Both the position numbers and the translations under genes were made by a program. The notes under the pieces were generated by a model, which saw only the letters and a list, made by a program, of their open reading frames with translations, ran no database searches and was not told the DNA's origin. Shown here one piece after another: positions 15,935 through 25,295 of a DNA stretch of 56,703 bases. The stretch's first letter is position 1. Each line of letters starts with the position of its first letter. Source of the DNA: Helicobacteraceae bacterium (GTDB lineage Bacteria > Campylobacterota > Campylobacteria > Campylobacterales > SZUA-545); contig JAIRKM010000009.1 in the NCBI GenBank assembly GCA_031260125.1, forward strand, positions 1 through 56,703, in the 5' to 3' direction.

Positions 15935-17830
15935 GTGGATAGACGTTTTTATGTAACATCTCCGATCTACTATGTCAACGATGTCCCGCATATCGGGCAT
16001 GCCTACTCGACAATTATATGCGATGTGCTTGCGCGCGGCGCGAGACTGCGCGGCGCTAAAACCTACTTTTTGACGGGTACGGACGAACACGGGCAGAAGA
16101 TCGAGCAGGCGGCGGAGGCAAGAGGCGATAAGCCGCTCGCGTTTGCCAATAGGATTAGCGCAGAGTTCAAAGCGCTTTGGGACTATTTTGGGATCAGCTA
16201 CGATCGCTTTCTGCGCACAACCGACGCGGATCATATTCAAGGCGTTCAAAAGGCGTTTGAAAAGATGTTTGCCAATGGCGACATATACAAAGGCGAGTTT
16301 GAGGGGAACTACTGCGTCTCATGCGAAACCTTCTGGACATCCACCCAGCTTCTCGAAGGGGGCGTCTGCCCGGACTGCGGCAAACCCACCTCTGTATTGA
16401 AAGAGGAGAATTACTTTTTCAGACTCAGTAAATATCAAGATAGATTGCTGGAGTGGTATGAAAGCGGAGAGGACGTGATCCTGCCTCGATCGCGCAAGAA
16501 CGAGGTTGTTCGTTTTGTGCGCGAAGGGCTTGACGATCTTTCGATCACTCGAACGAACTTTGAGTGGGGAATCAAGCTACCCGAAAGCGTGAACGACGCA
16601 AGGCATGTGATCTACGTCTGGCTTGATGCGCTTATGAATTACGCCACCGCGCTGGGTTGGGGGACGGACGAGAGGCTGATGGAGTTTTGGCCTGCAAGCG
16701 TTCACGTTATCGGTAAAGACATTCTGCGCTTTCACGCGATCTACTGGCCGGCCTTTCTGATGAGTCTCGATCTGCCTCTGCCCAAATGCGTCGCCGCGCA
16801 CGGATGGTGGACAAAAGACGGCGCGAAAATGAGCAAATCAAAAGGAAACGTTATCAGCCCCAAAGAGGTTGCGGATAGCTACGGTTACGAGCAGTTCTGC
16901 TACTTTTTGTTGCGCGACGTACCTTTTGGACAAGATGGTGATTACGCGCAGAAGGCATTTATCGATCGGATCAACAGCGACCTTGCCAACGATCTTGGCA
17001 ATTTGTTAAGCCGTCTTCTTGGCATGGGTAAAAAATATTTTCATAACATCATTAAAACCGATCAACTGCGGCTCTTTGAAGAAGAGCGCAGAGAAACGGA
17101 CGCCATAATTGCGCAGTTAGACGCTCTCTTTGATACGTTGCAGTTTCACCGTTATCTGGAGGAACTGTTTAAGATTTTTTCAATCGCCAATAAGCTGATC
17201 AACGACTTCAAACCATGGGATAAGATCAAGAAAAATGAGTTCGCCGCCGTTGGCGAAATGCTTGTATTTGTCGGAAACATTTTAGCAAAGGGGGCTTTAC
17301 TTCTCGCGCCGGTAATGCCTAAAAAATCGGAGCAGATCGCGCTGGCGATCGGCATATCGATCGACATCAAAACAAGAGAGAGGCTGATCGAAAAAGGCGA
17401 GTGGGATACAAGCTACGATCTAAGCGATTCTCCTGTTCTTTTCGCGCGGGTGGAGAAACCCGCCGTCATTGAAAACGAAGCGCCTCTTGCCGCTAAAATC
17501 GACAATCGCATATCGATCGATGACTTTTTGAAGACGGAAATAGTAGTTGGGACTATAGTAGATGTCCAAGAGGTACAAAAGAGCGATTCGCTGTTTGTTT
17601 TGCAGATCGATTTGGGTGAAGCGCAGCCGCGGCAGATCGTATCTGGCATCAGAAAATTTTACGATCGCCGATCGCTGATAGGACTGCAGGTATGCGTGGC
17701 GGGCAACCTTAAAAGCGTAAATATAATGGGAATCAAAAGCGACGGAATGATCCTTGCCGCGACAGATGGATCCGGTCTAAGGCTGATCACGCCGGAAGGT
17801 TCGATGGCAAACGGCGCGCGAGTCCGATGA
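15935..17830 (+). CDS. metG: Methionyl-tRNA synthetase
   Basis: A 631-residue cytoplasmic enzyme charging tRNA-Met. The Rossmann catalytic core carries the HIGH signature (HIGHAYST, ~residues 18–25) and KMSKSKGN (~295–302). A zinc-knob region has CVSCETFW and CPDCGKP pairs. An anticodon-binding helical domain follows, then a C-terminal EMAP-type tRNA-binding domain (~525–631, VGTIVDVQEVQKSDSL). Starts at GTG behind AGGAG. It overlaps the next gene by 4 nt (ATGA). Confidence 0.96.
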   Translation: MDRRFYVTSPIYYVNDVPHIGHAYSTIICDVLARGARLRGAKTYFLTGTDEHGQKIEQAAEARGDKPLAFANRISAEFKALWDYFGISYDRFLRTTDADHIQGVQKAFEKMFANGDIYKGEFEGNYCVSCETFWTSTQLLEGGVCPDCGKPTSVLKEENYFFRLSKYQDRLLEWYESGEDVILPRSRKNEVVRFVREGLDDLSITRTNFEWGIKLPESVNDARHVIYVWLDALMNYATALGWGTDERLMEFWPASVHVIGKDILRFHAIYWPAFLMSLDLPLPKCVAAHGWWTKDGAKMSKSKGNVISPKEVADSYGYEQFCYFLLRDVPFGQDGDYAQKAFIDRINSDLANDLGNLLSRLLGMGKKYFHNIIKTDQLRLFEEERRETDAIIAQLDALFDTLQFHRYLEELFKIFSIANKLINDFKPWDKIKKNEFAAVGEMLVFVGNILAKGALLLAPVMPKKSEQIALAIGISIDIKTRERLIEKGEWDTSYDLSDSPVLFARVEKPAVIENEAPLAAKIDNRISIDDFLKTEIVVGTIVDVQEVQKSDSLFVLQIDLGEAQPRQIVSGIRKFYDRRSLIGLQVCVAGNLKSVNIMGIKSDGMILAATDGSGLRLITPEGSMANGARVR

Positions 17831-18732
17831 GAGCGGTGTCGCTTGCCGAAATAACGCGCGGCAGACTGCTCACCGACTGCGATCTGGAGCTATCGTGTAA
17901 TTTTCGTTTTGATGCCAATCTGGTTCTGCGCGCCGACTGTTTTTTTCACTTTGATGGCGATGAAGAGGCGCTGCTAAAGGCGATTGCCCGCGGGGCGTTT
18001 GCCGTGATCTTCTGCGGCGCGATCCAAACGGCGCTTGATACGGAGATCGCTTACATTCAGTGCGACGATCCAGTACGCGCTCTCGCGGGCGTTCTGCGCT
18101 TTTTAACGCTGGAAAACCGATCGAAGGTTTTTGCGTGCGATCCCATATCTTACGCGATCGCAAAAAAAATAATCGCGCCGAAACATTTCTGCGCGGCAGA
18201 TTCTTTGCAAACCGCGATTGAGGAGTTTAATAACAGCGCGGCACTGCTGTGCGTAAAGGGGAGCGATATAGACGAATACGCGGCAAGCTCCCCCATGGGG
18301 CAGGTTCAAGCCGTGTGCGCCCAGTACAGCATATTTGAAAGCGTAATTTTCTTAAATTCAAAGATCGAGTATTTTGAGCTTTCATCTATTTTTGCGGATC
18401 GGTTGCAGAGTGTTGTAGCTTTTGCCGATTCGCACGATCTTTCCATCAGCGCGAACCGTCGAGTGGAGATCGAAGGCTTTGACATATTTCCTATCTTCTT
18501 AGACCGTTACGTCATCTTGGATTCGCTTGGGATAGAGAATGAAGTTATTCGCTTTTTTTCGCAGAACATGGCGTGGCTGAAACTCTATATTCCACCGAAA
18601 GTTTCTGTATGTATATTGGCGGAGGAATTGAAAAACGGCGTTTATAATTTTGCGTACGTATCCAACGTAAACAAAGACGATCTTTTAGCCAACGCCGCGC
18701 GGATTCTCCCCAAAAGCGCTTCGCTGTTTTAG
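17827..18732 (+). CDS. Conserved hypothetical protein, possibly related to the MurF N-terminal domain
   Basis: A 301-residue protein coupled to metG by an ATGA overlap. I do not recognise it firmly. The N-terminal ~130 residues (dispensing-type pattern with VLRADCFFHFDGDEEALLKA, then FAVIFCG and IQCDDPVRALAGVLRFL) recall the substrate-recognition domain of Mur ligases such as MurF. The Mur ligase ATP-binding loop GTNGKT is absent, so it cannot be a full ligase. A similar gene follows metG in other Campylobacterota. No signal peptide or membrane helix is seen. It ends 21 nt before the DUF1538 gene. Confidence 0.6.
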   Translation: MRAVSLAEITRGRLLTDCDLELSCNFRFDANLVLRADCFFHFDGDEEALLKAIARGAFAVIFCGAIQTALDTEIAYIQCDDPVRALAGVLRFLTLENRSKVFACDPISYAIAKKIIAPKHFCAADSLQTAIEEFNNSAALLCVKGSDIDEYAASSPMGQVQAVCAQYSIFESVIFLNSKIEYFELSSIFADRLQSVVAFADSHDLSISANRRVEIEGFDIFPIFLDRYVILDSLGIENEVIRFFSQNMAWLKLYIPPKVSVCILAEELKNGVYNFAYVSNVNKDDLLANAARILPKSASLF

Positions 18733-18742
18733 GTCGTTTAGC

Positions 18743-18748
18743 TAAAAT
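18743..18748 (+). promoter_or_regulatory. Possible −10 element very close to the DUF1538 start
   Basis: TAAAAT ends 5 nt before the ATG of the DUF1538 gene, in a locally AT-rich 21-nt gap with no Shine–Dalgarno. If used, the transcript would begin at or near the ATG and be leaderless. No convincing −35 is visible, which is normal for this phylum. Confidence 0.25.
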
Positions 18749-18753
18749 TTTAT

Positions 18754-20229
18754 ATGTGGGCATTTTTTGAGACACTTTTAAACGCCTTCAAAAACCTTCT
18801 GCCGATCGTGGCGGTGATTGTTTTCTTTCAGGTTGCGGTCTTTGGTGGCGCGCCGGAGAATCTATCGTCCATTCTGATCGGTATGTTGATTGTCGTTTTT
18901 GGTGTCGCGCTTCTCTTGCAGGGACTCGATCTGGGCATCTTCCCGATCGGCAGTAGCCTATCCAACGAGCTGGCAAGGCGTGGAAGCCTCTTTTTGCTCC
19001 TTCTTTTTGGATTCTGCCTTGGTTTCGCGGCGGTGATCGCCGAACCCGCGCTTATCGCTGTCGCCCAACAGGCGGAGGAGATCAGCGGCGGTCAGATCCA
19101 CGCGCTGACGCTACGGATCGTCGTTGCTGTATCGGCTGGTCTTGTCATTGCGCTTGGCGTGCTTCGCATGGCGCTGGGACATTCGGTTATGCGGTATACG
19201 CTGTGCGGATACCTGCTCATCATCGTCATTTCATACTTTGCCCCCGTTGAGATTTTGGGACTTGCGTACGACAGCGGCAGTGTTACGACAAATGTAGTAA
19301 CCGTGCCGCTAATAACGGCGTTTGGTCTGGGGCTTGCCGGTGCGATCCGCGGGCGCGATATGTTTACCGATGGCTTTGGTCTCGTGGTGATGGTTCTGCT
19401 CGCGCCGACGATAAGCGTTCTTCTTTACGGCATCGTCGTTTACAGCGGCGGCGGAGCGGAGGTGGTTGCGATCGCGCAGACGGAAGCGGAGGTGGAGATG
19501 TCCGCCAAGCTCGCCCTCTTTGAGCTGTTGGGAATGTTCCGCGACGTGCTACCGATCATCGCCGTGGTGTTGTTTTTTCAGTTTGCGATCCTGCGCCGCC
19601 CACTTGCTAGAGCGCACCACGTGGCTTTTGGCTTTGTATTGGTCATTTTGGGCTTGTACGCCTTTGTGGTCGGTTTGAAGATGGGGCTGTTTCCTATTGG
19701 CACCGCGATGGCGGAGCAGCTTGTCGGTACAGGCCGATCGCTTTACATCTATCTATTTGCGTTTATGTTTGGATTTGCCACTACGATGGCTGAGCCGGCG
19801 CTGATCGCGGTTGGCAAGCAGGCGGAAGAGGCGGCGCGCGGAAAGATCAAGGCGGGCGTGCTTCGCTTGATGGTGGCGCTGGGCGTGGCTATTGGCATTA
19901 CGGTGGGCGCGCACCGCATTCTCAACGGCGGACAGATGATGCTCTACGTGATCGTCGGCTTTGCGCTGGTTGGTCTTGCGTCCTTTTTCGCGCCGAACTA
20001 CATACGCGCGCTTGCCTACGACTTAGGAGGCGTGGCATCGTCGGTGATCAGCGTTCCCATGGTTACCGCGCTTGGCATCGGGCTTGCTTCCAATATAGAG
20101 GGGCGCAGTGTGCTGCTTGACGGCTTTGGGCTGCTGATCTTCTCTTCGTTTTTTCCCGCGATCACGGTGATGATCTACGCGGCTATCGCGGAGCGGAGCG
20201 CTAAACAACCTATGAAGGAGGTTAAATGA
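18754..20229 (+). CDS. DUF1538 integral membrane protein with tandem duplicated halves
   Basis: A 491-residue membrane protein made of two homologous halves (~residues 1–235 and 250–491). Each half opens with a LLPIVAVIVFFQ / VLPIIAVVLFFQ helix, and each carries AEPALIAVAQQAEE / AEPALIAVGKQAEE and a RALAYDLGG-like segment. About twelve helices are expected. The internal duplication and conserved acidic residues within membrane segments suggest a transporter or channel, but DUF1538 has no established substrate. No Shine–Dalgarno is visible. It overlaps a PII-like gene by 4 nt, and a CBS gene follows, so its activity is probably gated by nucleotide or metabolite signals. Confidence 0.85.
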   Translation: MWAFFETLLNAFKNLLPIVAVIVFFQVAVFGGAPENLSSILIGMLIVVFGVALLLQGLDLGIFPIGSSLSNELARRGSLFLLLLFGFCLGFAAVIAEPALIAVAQQAEEISGGQIHALTLRIVVAVSAGLVIALGVLRMALGHSVMRYTLCGYLLIIVISYFAPVEILGLAYDSGSVTTNVVTVPLITAFGLGLAGAIRGRDMFTDGFGLVVMVLLAPTISVLLYGIVVYSGGGAEVVAIAQTEAEVEMSAKLALFELLGMFRDVLPIIAVVLFFQFAILRRPLARAHHVAFGFVLVILGLYAFVVGLKMGLFPIGTAMAEQLVGTGRSLYIYLFAFMFGFATTMAEPALIAVGKQAEEAARGKIKAGVLRLMVALGVAIGITVGAHRILNGGQMMLYVIVGFALVGLASFFAPNYIRALAYDLGGVASSVISVPMVTALGIGLASNIEGRSVLLDGFGLLIFSSFFPAITVMIYAAIAERSAKQPMKEVK

Positions 20230-20573
20230 AATTTTCTGTGCTGGTGGCAATTCTTGCTGACGACCTAGAAGAAAAGGCAATTAGGGTCGCTAAAGAGGCA
20301 GGCGCCGAGGGGGTTACGATTATTTCGGCGCGCGGCATTGGCGCGATCGAGAAAAAGATCTTTTTCGGCTTGACTCTTGAAGGCGCGCAGTTGGTTCTAA
20401 TCTTTGTGCTGGAGCGAAAATTATCCGTTGCCGTACTGAAGAAATTGACAAAGGAGCTTGAACTGGTGAAGCACTCAAAGGGGGTAGTCTTTACGCTGCC
20501 GCTTGAACACATATCGGGGATCGATCCGGTACAGATTCAGCGGTTTGAACAACGCATAAAGGATGAATTATGA
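20226..20573 (+). CDS. PII-like signalling protein
   Basis: A 115-residue soluble protein with the βαββαβ pattern of the PII/GlnB-like fold: MKFSVLVAILADDLEEKAIRVA, then a short T-loop region (ISARGIGAIEKK), then LVLIFVLERKLSVAVLKKL. It lacks the uridylylated Tyr context of GlnB, so it is a PII-like paralogue rather than the nitrogen regulator itself. PII-like trimers usually bind adenine nucleotides and small ligands and sit on a membrane partner. The 4-nt overlaps with the DUF1538 gene upstream and the CBS gene downstream imply one complex; that partnership is inferred from context. Confidence 0.82.
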   Translation: MKFSVLVAILADDLEEKAIRVAKEAGAEGVTIISARGIGAIEKKIFFGLTLEGAQLVLIFVLERKLSVAVLKKLTKELELVKHSKGVVFTLPLEHISGIDPVQIQRFEQRIKDEL

Positions 20574-20977
20574 AGAGTACAAGTTTGCTGGTAAAGGATA
20601 TAATGATGCGCGAAGTCGTAACGGTTTCGCCTTTTGCCACATTACGCGAAGCGATGTTGCTGATGAACAGAAGCAAGGTTAAAGCGCTGGTTATGGATAA
20701 ACGGCATGAGCATGATGCCTTTGGAATCCTCACCTATACGACGCTTCTGCGCTATATCGTTGCGGACGAGGGCGATATCGATCTCATCAGCGTGATCGAC
20801 GCCGCCGCGAAACCGGTGCTGACGGTGAGCCGCGAGCTGGAGATAAAATACGTGGCTAAACTGATGGTCAATCAGGGCGTGAGGCGCATCGTGGTTACGC
20901 AGAACAACAAGCTAGAGGGGCTGATTACGATGGACGATATTGTAGGAGCGATCTTAAAAACTTTAGAAGAGGAGTAA
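20570..20977 (+). CDS. CBS-domain pair protein
   Basis: A 135-residue cytoplasmic protein consisting only of two CBS domains (~residues 8–62 and 72–131): VKDIMMREVVTVSPFATLREAM, then KPVLTVSRELEIKYVAKLMVNQGVRRIVV and GLITMDDIVGAIL. Stand-alone CBS pairs bind AMP, ATP or similar ligands and regulate partner proteins. It is coupled at both ends (4 nt to the PII-like gene, 1 nt to the carboxypeptidase gene) and probably provides a second adenylate-sensing input to the DUF1538 protein. Confidence 0.85.
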   Translation: MKSTSLLVKDIMMREVVTVSPFATLREAMLLMNRSKVKALVMDKRHEHDAFGILTYTTLLRYIVADEGDIDLISVIDAAAKPVLTVSRELEIKYVAKLMVNQGVRRIVVTQNNKLEGLITMDDIVGAILKTLEEE

Positions 20978-22320
20978 TGATGCGCCTTTTATGGGTGTTT
21001 TTTGCTGCCTGCGCCGTTACTTTCGCGGCTGGCGTGTGGGATGAAAATCAGACGAAAGCACACCAAAGCGGCGAATTTTTACGCTTCGGGTTTTATAAAC
21101 TTGACGGCGCGGTCAAAGGCAATACTCTTTTAGTAGTAGGCGGCGTTCACGGCGATGAGCCAGGAGGATATTTCGCTCCCGCCCTGCTTGCCACTCACTA
21201 CCGTATAAAAAAGGGTTCTCTCTGGATCGTGCCGAATTTAAATTTTGAAAGCATAATCCGCAATAGACGCGGCGTGTTCGGCGATATGAACCGCAAGTTT
21301 GCCGCCCTAAAAGAGAGCGACACAGACTATGAAACGGTGCAGAAGATCAAGGAGATCATAGACGATCCTCAGGTAAAGATGGTACTCAATCTTCACGACG
21401 GACACGGTTTTTATAGGGAGCGGTGGGAAAACACCATATTTAATCCCAAAGCGTGGGGGCAGACGCTCGTGATCGATCAGAAAACGCTTGAGCTTGACAG
21501 CGTGCCGTTTGGCAATATGGACGAGCTTGCGACGAAGATTACGGAGAATCTCAACAAGAGACTAAAAGACGATCTGCACTACTTCAGCGTTAGAAACACC
21601 GAAACAAGAAACAAAGACGAGGCAATGCGGCTCTCTCTCACCTACTACGCGGTTACTCATTTGAAACCCGCGTTTGGACAGGAGACAAGCAAAAATATAA
21701 ATGCGCTGGCGGTGAAGGTTGAGTACCATCTGCGGTTGATTGAAGAGATGATGAAACTTATGGATATTGAATATGAGCGGGATTTTGAACTCAATTTCAA
21801 AGGGATTCAAAAGGCTCTCAACAGCTATGGGAAAGTATGGATCAACGATAAGATGGCGTTCAATCTGATCGATTTAAGAAATGTACTGCGGTTTATACCG
21901 CTGGATAAAAATAAGGAAGATCGTTTTATTTTCAATCATCCGCTAGGAGCGGTAAAACGCCGCGAAGATCGGGTCGATATATATATAGGCAATCAAAGGG
22001 TAAGCTCGCTCTATCCGCAATATTTTGATCAAAACTGCTCCATCAATTTGGTACAGGTTGATGTGGACGGTAGGACAAGACGGCTCAATATGGGCATGAC
22101 GTTCGCCTTTGCGGATTATTTTAAAGTTATACCGCGAGAGGATTTAAGGATCAATGTCATCGGCTTTTCCGCCGAAGGCGTAAAAAACGAGAGCGGCATA
22201 AAGATCGCTAAAAAAGATTTAGAAACCCGCTTTTCAGAGGATGTAGGCGGCAAGATGTACCGCGTTGAGTTTTATCGAAACGAAGATTTTTGCGGTACGA
22301 TGAACGCGAGGATCAAGTGA
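20977..22320 (+). CDS. Cell-shape DL-carboxypeptidase, Csd4/Pgp1 type (M99 family)
   Basis: A 447-residue exported peptidase that trims peptidoglycan tripeptides to dipeptides and is needed for helical shape in H. pylori (Csd4) and C. jejuni (Pgp1). A signal peptide covers residues 1–18. The zinc site is visible as GGVHGDEPGG (H58, E61) and LNLHDGHGF (H140). An M99 beta-domain and an Ig-like tail follow (~255–447). H. pylori Csd4 is known for an atypical Gln as first zinc ligand; here the position is His, the ordinary carboxypeptidase ligand. Overlaps the CBS gene by one base (TAATG), although the functions seem unrelated. Presence suggests a curved or helical cell. Confidence 0.87.
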   Translation: MMRLLWVFFAACAVTFAAGVWDENQTKAHQSGEFLRFGFYKLDGAVKGNTLLVVGGVHGDEPGGYFAPALLATHYRIKKGSLWIVPNLNFESIIRNRRGVFGDMNRKFAALKESDTDYETVQKIKEIIDDPQVKMVLNLHDGHGFYRERWENTIFNPKAWGQTLVIDQKTLELDSVPFGNMDELATKITENLNKRLKDDLHYFSVRNTETRNKDEAMRLSLTYYAVTHLKPAFGQETSKNINALAVKVEYHLRLIEEMMKLMDIEYERDFELNFKGIQKALNSYGKVWINDKMAFNLIDLRNVLRFIPLDKNKEDRFIFNHPLGAVKRREDRVDIYIGNQRVSSLYPQYFDQNCSINLVQVDVDGRTRRLNMGMTFAFADYFKVIPREDLRINVIGFSAEGVKNESGIKIAKKDLETRFSEDVGGKMYRVEFYRNEDFCGTMNARIK

Positions 22321-22341
22321 GGTAGCCGCCGCTTTCCCTAA

Positions 22342-22374
22342 TCGCGGCTTTGACGCGACGTTTTTTGATTTTTT
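22342..22374 (+). terminator. Intrinsic terminator after the carboxypeptidase gene
   Basis: A 5-bp stem (TCGCG with CGCGA, 7-nt loop) is followed by GTTTTTTGATTTTTT, 22 nt after the stop. The short stem is compensated by a long T-rich tail. The rest of this 123-nt gap is AT-rich and holds a possible −10 (TATAAA, near 22432) for the following c-di-GMP gene. Confidence 0.6.
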
Positions 22375-22443
22375 ACAGCAACATTACATAAACGCCACAC
22401 ACCCTTTATCCCAGCGCGCTACGCTTATAAAAAAGCGAGAAGC

Positions 22444-24222
22444 GTGGGTATGTATCATACAAATATAAGCGGCGGCGCATTTACAAAAGAGTTGATTGAG
22501 GTTGTCAGGATCATCATAGAAGAGGAACTGATAACCACAGTATTTCAGCCGATCGTGTCGTTAAGCGACGGTAAAGTTTTTGCTTACGAAGCTCTTAGCA
22601 GAATTGTTGATAAAGAGTTGGAGATAAATATAGAGACAATGTTCAAGATCGCCGATGCGATGAGACGATCGTGGGAGCTTGAAACGCTGTGCAGGACAAA
22701 GGCTCTGAACAACGCCGCGCGCAAGCCCAAAGAGGCGAAGCTGTTTCTCAATGTGAACGCCAACATTATTTATGACGAAAAATTTATAGGCGGCTTTACG
22801 ACTAAGCGTCTTCTTGAATATAAATTCGATCCAAGCGATATCGCATTTGAAATTACCGAGCGGACGATGCCAAGCCGTCCCGATGCCTTTTTGACGGCGA
22901 TCAACCACTATAAGGAACAAAACTACGCGATTGCGATTGACGACGTGGGATCGGGTTTTTCCGGATTGAATTTGATCGTGGAGGCAAATCCAAATTTTCT
23001 TAAAATGGATATGAGTCTTGTCAGAGACATAGACAAAGACAATATCAAAATCTCTCTATGCAGGGCGCTTGTCGATTTTTGCAGAAACACGAAGATAAAT
23101 TTGATTGCGGAAGGAATTGAGACCGAAGAGGAGCTACGTACGCTCATAAAAATAGGCGTCAATTATGGGCAGGGTTTTTTTCTTGGGATTCCCAAGAGGT
23201 CTTTTGAGGATATCGATCCTGAAAAAGCAAAGACGATTGCCGCCACCCAATCGAAATATTACGTTGAAAATGTTACAAATTCCGTGCAGCCGCGAATTGG
23301 GTTTTTGAGCAAAAAAGGCTATACATGCATGCCGGACGAAAGGGCTTTGACGCTTTTTGAGATGGTGAAAGCCAATCCCGCGGTAACAGAGATATGTATA
23401 TTGAACGAAAACAAGCCAGTGGGCTTTATAACAAAGTCCGATCTATTTTCAGCTTTCGGCGGGATTTATGGTCATTCCATAAGCCGTAGGAAGCACATAA
23501 GCGAACTGATGAGATCCGATTTTCTAAAGGTGGATCAAAGCATAAATATCGACGATGTTTCGCGTATCGCCATGCAGAGACCCTACGAGAGACTATATAA
23601 TCCTATCGTGGTTGAAAAAGACAACAAGTATTTTGGCGTGGTAACAGTTAAAGACCTGCTGGACGCTAGAACAAAAATTCAAATAGAGATCGCCAAGCAT
23701 TCAAATCCGCTTACGGGACTGCCCGGAAATCTGCTTATAGAGGGCGAAATTTTTCGTCGGATATTTGATACAAAACCGTACTGTATAACCTATTATGACA
23801 TTGATAATTTCAAGGCGTATAACGACGCGTACGGTTTTGTCAACGGCGATTTAATGCTGAAGCTACTTTCCGATATTCTGAGAACCTGTTCCGCGAAGAA
23901 CGAATTCATCGGTCATATCGGCGGCGATGATTTTGTCGTAATAGCCGATTATCACGACGGGGAAGAATACTGCAAAAAAGTGATCGAAACTTTTAGTCAA
24001 AGAATCTTTTCGCTTTATAACGAAGAAGATGTAAAAAATGGATTTATCGTATCAAAAAACAGACATGGAGTAACCGAAAACTTTCCGATCGCGAGTTTAT
24101 CTGTGGCCGGCGTAACAAACAGGCGCAAAGCCTATAAAAACCTTGAAGATTTTTCGTTGGACGCGGCGCGGATAAAGAAGATATGCAAAATACAAAAAGG
24201 CAATCATCTGCACATCGAGTAG
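22444..24222 (+). CDS. c-di-GMP signalling protein with EAL–CBS–GGDEF domain order
   Basis: A 592-residue soluble protein. The EAL phosphodiesterase domain comes first (~residues 20–265), with EAL at 49–51, the NVNANII block, the IDDVGSGFSG metal motif and AEGIETEEEL, so its catalytic residues look intact. Two CBS motifs follow (~290–410). The C-terminal GGDEF domain (~420–592) has YYDIDNFKAYND and the active-site variant GGDDF at 493–497. No membrane segment or signal peptide is present. The GTG start could instead be ATG six bases later. It could break down or make c-di-GMP depending on a CBS ligand. It is flanked by gaps on both sides, so it is probably transcribed alone. Confidence 0.87.
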   Translation: MGMYHTNISGGAFTKELIEVVRIIIEEELITTVFQPIVSLSDGKVFAYEALSRIVDKELEINIETMFKIADAMRRSWELETLCRTKALNNAARKPKEAKLFLNVNANIIYDEKFIGGFTTKRLLEYKFDPSDIAFEITERTMPSRPDAFLTAINHYKEQNYAIAIDDVGSGFSGLNLIVEANPNFLKMDMSLVRDIDKDNIKISLCRALVDFCRNTKINLIAEGIETEEELRTLIKIGVNYGQGFFLGIPKRSFEDIDPEKAKTIAATQSKYYVENVTNSVQPRIGFLSKKGYTCMPDERALTLFEMVKANPAVTEICILNENKPVGFITKSDLFSAFGGIYGHSISRRKHISELMRSDFLKVDQSINIDDVSRIAMQRPYERLYNPIVVEKDNKYFGVVTVKDLLDARTKIQIEIAKHSNPLTGLPGNLLIEGEIFRRIFDTKPYCITYYDIDNFKAYNDAYGFVNGDLMLKLLSDILRTCSAKNEFIGHIGGDDFVVIADYHDGEEYCKKVIETFSQRIFSLYNEEDVKNGFIVSKNRHGVTENFPIASLSVAGVTNRRKAYKNLEDFSLDAARIKKICKIQKGNHLHIE

Positions 24223-24325
24223 CTCTACAAACCGCGCCTCACCCGCCCGCTTCATCTACGGCTCGTCCGCCTCTCTGTTGCCCAAAGCGGCGGCTTATCG
24301 GCGCGCTCTTCAAGCGGCGGTAGGA

Positions 24326-24331
24326 TATAAT
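24326..24331 (+). promoter_or_regulatory. −10 element for the pyrH–rpoZ–spoT operon
   Basis: A perfect TATAAT (in GGATATAATCC) stands 30 nt before the pyrH ATG. No clear −35 hexamer is seen, as expected for sigma-70 promoters in this phylum. The preceding ~100 nt after the c-di-GMP gene are GC-rich and contain no gene that I can see. Confidence 0.5.
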
Positions 24332-24342
24332 CCGCGTCTTAA

Positions 24343-25071
<729 letters not shown>

Positions 25072-25095
25072 AGAGATAATAAAAGGAGATTCATT

Positions 25096-25293
25096 GTGAG
25101 ACCAGAACAGATTACGGCAGAGGCGCTTAAACATACAAACGGCGATCGTTACCTGCTTTCGGCGGGAGTCGCAAAGCGCGTTTCACAGCTTCAGAGCGGC
25201 GCGAAACCGCTTGTGCCGACGGAGAAGATGGAAAAATCGGTCGACATCGCTTTGAAAGAGATTGCTGCGGGGCTGATCGAAATCAAGGCGTAG
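25096..25293 (+). CDS. rpoZ: RNA polymerase omega subunit
   Basis: A 65-residue protein starting at GTG behind AAAAGGAG. The omega pattern is clear: MRPEQITAEAL then NGDRYLLSAGVAKRVSQL, the conserved segment that wraps the beta' C-terminus, followed by the MEKSVDIALKEIAAG tail. Omega helps assemble RNA polymerase and contributes to the ppGpp site in proteobacteria. Its position directly before spoT, 2 nt away, is a widely conserved link between polymerase and stringent response. Confidence 0.92.
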   Translation: MRPEQITAEALKHTNGDRYLLSAGVAKRVSQLQSGAKPLVPTEKMEKSVDIALKEIAAGLIEIKA

Positions 25294-25295
25294 TA

